The notes beneath the pieces are model-generated. The model was not told where the DNA came from and ran no database searches. It saw only the letters and a program-made list of their open reading frames with translations. Position numbers and translations under genes: made by a program. Source: VFBF01 sp964530695 (GTDB taxonomy: Bacteria > Pseudomonadota > Alphaproteobacteria > Caulobacterales > Aquidulcibacteraceae). Taken from it: a stretch of 16,849 nucleotides of DNA. Positions 14,521 through 16,849 of this stretch are shown piece by piece. Position 1 is the stretch's first letter, and every line of letters starts with the position of its first letter. Location: assembly GCA_964530695.1 (NCBI GenBank), contig CAZGYQ010000079.1, forward strand, positions 1 to 16,849, given 5' to 3'.

Positions 14521-16557
14521 ATGAAAGTCTGGCAATCTGCCTTAGCCCTGTTGGCGGCAAGCGCCCTGTCGATGTCGGCCGCCGCCGATCCGCTGCCGTT
14601 GGCGCCGCTCCCCATCGAGGCCCTCGCCCGTCACCCCGCGATCACTGGCGCGACGATCTCGCCGGACGGCAAGCATATCGCCGCGCTCGTCGCCGTGAAC
14701 GGGCAGCGCTGGCCGGTCATCAACGTCTGGGACGCGGACGATCTGACGAAGCCGCCCACCACCATCGCTTCGCGGGAAATGCGGCCGCGAGGGGTTTCTT
14801 TCGTTGGCAATGATCGGCTGCTCTTCGCGGCGGACCAGCCAGTCACGCGCGGAGCCTGCAAGGCCTATACGGTCCAGACCATCGTCACCGACTTCACCGG
14901 TTCGGAGTTCACGCAACCATTCGGTGGCCAGCTCGACGCGGAGAATCTCGGCGAAGGCGGTTGCGGCATCACGCTTGGCGGCGCCGACACATCTGTTGAT
15001 ATCGCGGGAACAGTGAACAATCCCAATCGATATATCATCACCAAGTCTGACAGCACGAACGGCGCAACTTCAATTTCAGCGCTCGATGTCTCGACGATGC
15101 GCGTCGAGCGCATCGCAAGGATGGGCGATGACGAAAGCATGCTTGTCATTGACCTTCGCGACGGCACGCCAATGGTCAAGGAAACGCTGCGTTCCAGCGG
15201 TGGATCGTTCCAGCGCGAGCGCCTGATCAGGAACCGCACGTCAGGCTCCTGGGAGGCGCACCCGGAACTCACGGTCCAGTTCCGTGATCGCGTCGCCATG
15301 GACCCTCTCGGCTTCTACGATCCCACTGATCTGAACAAACTCTACGTCGCCACGAACCGGGGCTCCAACTTCACCCAGATCAGGATCTACGACATCGCGA
15401 CGCGGACCTGGGAGGCCCAACCGGCGTTTTCGTCGCCGGAATATGACGTCGTGGGCACCAGGCCGCTCATCGATCGCGCGAACAAGCGGCTCTTGGGCAT
15501 TGGATCCATAACGGTCGAAGGCCCCTCCCGGCGCGAGATCTTCAACGACGACTACTGGGCGCCCCTGCAACGCACGCTGGAAGCGCAGTTTCCGGGGCAG
15601 CAGGTTCGCTTCAGCGGAAATCTCGTGCGCGAAACCGGACGCGCGATCATCACGGTTTCGAGCCCCCGGCATTCGCCCGCCTACTACGTGCTGATCAATG
15701 GTCGTGAACTCAAGCTGCTTGGGCGTGAGCGCTCATGGCTCAACCCGCAGTCGCTGTCGGACACGACATTCGTGCGCTTCGCCGCGCGCGACGGCCTTTC
15801 CATTCCCGCCTTCGTCACGCTGCCGCCCGGGTACGACAAGGCGAGGCATGGCCGTATTCCGGTCGTCGTGCACCCGCACGGCGGTCCGTGGGCGCGCGAC
15901 TATCTCGGCTGGGATTCCAGCGGCTGGACGCAGTTCATGGCCTCGCGCGGATACGCCGTGATCCAGCCGCAGTATCGCGGTTCGGACGGCTGGGGCATGG
16001 CGCTCTGGAAAGCGGGCGACGCAGAGTGGGGACAGAAGATGTCCGACGACAACGACGACGCTGCGGCGTACCTCGTGAGTGAAGGCATCGGCGATCCGCA
16101 ACGCATGGCCATCTTTGGTTATTCGTACGGCGGCTTCGCGGCGATCGCGGCATCGGTTCGTCCCAACAGCCCCTATCGTTGCGCGCTTTCGGGCGCGGGC
16201 GTGGCCGATCTTGGCCGACTCGCAAATCTCTGGGGCGCAAACCGCCTGCAGCGTGAATATCAGGGCTGGACGGTCGCCGGCATGAACCCGATCGAAAATG
16301 TCCGCAACGCAAACATTCCGATCCTGCTCTACCACGGCGATCGCGACCGTCAGGCCGACACCATCCACTCACGCGATTTCAATCGTGCAATGCGCGGCGC
16401 GGCCAAGACGGTGCAGTACGTCGAGATCAAGGACATGTGGCACCAGCTGCCGTGGTGGCCCGAGTGGCATCGCGAATCGCTGACGTTGATCAACGACTGG
16501 TTCGCGGGGCCTAACTGCTTCGGCGGCGCGGCGGCGACGCAACCCCCGACGCGCTGA
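14521..16557 (+). CDS. Secreted S9 family (prolyl oligopeptidase-type) serine peptidase
   Basis: The 678-residue protein starts at ATG 14521 with GGAGAGGA just upstream and a signal peptide ending near AAA-D (22/23), so it is exported. Residues about 35-420 form the beta-propeller-like part that screens substrates, with SPDGKHIAALV as the first blade. Residues about 440-665 form the alpha/beta-hydrolase domain. The triad is Ser535 in GYSYGG, Asp609 in HGDRDRQ and His641 in DMWHQ. S9 enzymes cut short peptides, often after proline or as dipeptidyl peptidases; the exact specificity is not readable here. The HGGPW stretch near 454-458 is the usual oxyanion region. It diverges from the TonB-dependent receptor, which suggests peptide digestion in the periplasm after uptake. 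A terminator follows at 16607. Confidence 0.94.
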   Translation: MKVWQSALALLAASALSMSAAADPLPLAPLPIEALARHPAITGATISPDGKHIAALVAVNGQRWPVINVWDADDLTKPPTTIASREMRPRGVSFVGNDRLLFAADQPVTRGACKAYTVQTIVTDFTGSEFTQPFGGQLDAENLGEGGCGITLGGADTSVDIAGTVNNPNRYIITKSDSTNGATSISALDVSTMRVERIARMGDDESMLVIDLRDGTPMVKETLRSSGGSFQRERLIRNRTSGSWEAHPELTVQFRDRVAMDPLGFYDPTDLNKLYVATNRGSNFTQIRIYDIATRTWEAQPAFSSPEYDVVGTRPLIDRANKRLLGIGSITVEGPSRREIFNDDYWAPLQRTLEAQFPGQQVRFSGNLVRETGRAIITVSSPRHSPAYYVLINGRELKLLGRERSWLNPQSLSDTTFVRFAARDGLSIPAFVTLPPGYDKARHGRIPVVVHPHGGPWARDYLGWDSSGWTQFMASRGYAVIQPQYRGSDGWGMALWKAGDAEWGQKMSDDNDDAAAYLVSEGIGDPQRMAIFGYSYGGFAAIAASVRPNSPYRCALSGAGVADLGRLANLWGANRLQREYQGWTVAGMNPIENVRNANIPILLYHGDRDRQADTIHSRDFNRAMRGAAKTVQYVEIKDMWHQLPWWPEWHRESLTLINDWFAGPNCFGGAAATQPPTR

Positions 16558-16594
16558 ACAGGACACGCTGAACACGGCGCCCTGAACACGGCGC
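16554..16594. repeat. 14-bp tandem repeat, about three units, spanning the peptidase stop
   Basis: Units begin at 16554, 16568 and 16582, each starting CTGAACA. The last two are nearly identical (CTGAACACGGCGC) and the first is diverged. The peptidase TGA stop (16555-16557) lies in unit 1, and the same TGA recurs in each unit. It looks like recent slippage or duplication. Confidence 0.7.
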
Positions 16595-16606
16595 GAGTCA
16601 AGAATC

Positions 16607-16639
16607 GGCCGGCGCCTCGCGAGAAGCGCCGGCCTTTTT
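16607..16639 (+). terminator. Rho-independent terminator of the peptidase gene
   Basis: A perfect 9-bp stem GGCCGGCGC (16607-16615) and GCGCCGGCC (16626-16634) with a 10-base loop is followed directly by five T residues (16635-16639). It lies 49 bases after the stop codon. Confidence 0.93.
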
Positions 16640-16696
16640 GTGTTCCGTCTCTGCGCGGGCCAGACGATAAAGGAATGTGGTCAGAGCGGCCATCGT

Positions 16697-16797
16697 CTAG
16701 AGCCGTTTCCGATCCGATGGAATCGGATCGGGGCTCTAGGTTGTTGATTGGTCGCATTTTCTCTCGACGAACCGGGATCCACTTCGTCGGACAATGC
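16697..16797. repeat. Dispersed intergenic hairpin repeat, copy 2 (fuller copy)
   Basis: The element has two modules. Module A is a long hairpin: CTAGAGCC (16697-16704) pairs with GGCTCTAG (16732-16739), and CCGATCCGAT (16709-16718) with ATCGGATCGG (16722-16731), leaving a GTTT bulge and a 3-base loop. Module B has an outer stem GCATT (16754-16758)/AATGC (16793-16797) and an inner stem CGACGAA (16765-16771)/TTCGTCG (16783-16789); it matches 119-161. I recall very similar elements as common in alphaproteobacterial genomes; this was not checked. No gene is visible from 16558 to the window end. Confidence 0.85.
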
Positions 16798-16849
16798 TTG
16801 TCTTATGACGTTCTCGCCGTTCACCGCCAAGATGGGTTGCCGCCGACGA

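Overview
The window is GC-rich, densely packed DNA from an alphaproteobacterium, most likely in or near the Caulobacterales/Hyphomonadaceae. The grounds are a DivL-like multi-PAS kinase, a long TonB-dependent receptor of the type common in that group, DUF29 and TonB-family proteins, and an intergenic hairpin repeat of a kind I associate with alphaproteobacterial genomes. The placement rests on protein character alone, because no search could be run.

Layout, left to right. Positions 1-162 hold no gene but carry a hairpin repeat that abuts the asd stop codon. asd (163-1191, -) and an unrecognised six-cysteine lipoprotein (1439-2170, +) diverge. A minus-strand block follows: a VOC protein (2248-2625), a DivL-like sensor kinase whose phospho-acceptor histidine is replaced by valine (2722-5160), and a two-helix membrane protein with a TonB C-terminal domain (5284-5919). 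Two plus-strand genes follow: a lipoprotein resembling AprI/Inh protease inhibitors (6063-6596) and a DUF29 protein that may be leaderless (6663-7115). Next on the minus strand is a lower-GC gene joining an Imm11/DUF1629-like region to a long left-handed beta-helix (7189-8922), directly downstream of ahcY (8963-10375). ahcY has a perfect 20-bp AT-rich operator-like palindrome in its upstream region. Then come a SemiSWEET sugar transporter (10480-10773) and an initiator tRNA with its own promoter and terminator (10806-11004). The window closes with a TonB-dependent receptor (11101-14136, -) and a divergent secreted S9 serine peptidase (14521-16557, +), followed by a strong terminator and a fuller copy of the hairpin repeat found at the left edge.

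Functional links. The receptor and peptidase make a plausible peptide-scavenging pair. asd and ahcY serve amino-acid biosynthesis and the methyl cycle; the ahcY palindrome suggests control by a small repressor such as an ArsR-family SAH sensor. The DivL-like protein keeps its ATP-binding motifs but cannot autophosphorylate on the usual residue, so it probably acts as an allosteric partner in cell-cycle signalling. Two GANTC methylation sites lie just upstream of its start.

The most novel items are the Imm11-like/beta-helix fusion, the valine-substituted DivL-like kinase, and the two-copy hairpin repeat with a compensatory base-pair change. No CRISPR array, insertion sequence, integrase or phage gene was seen.
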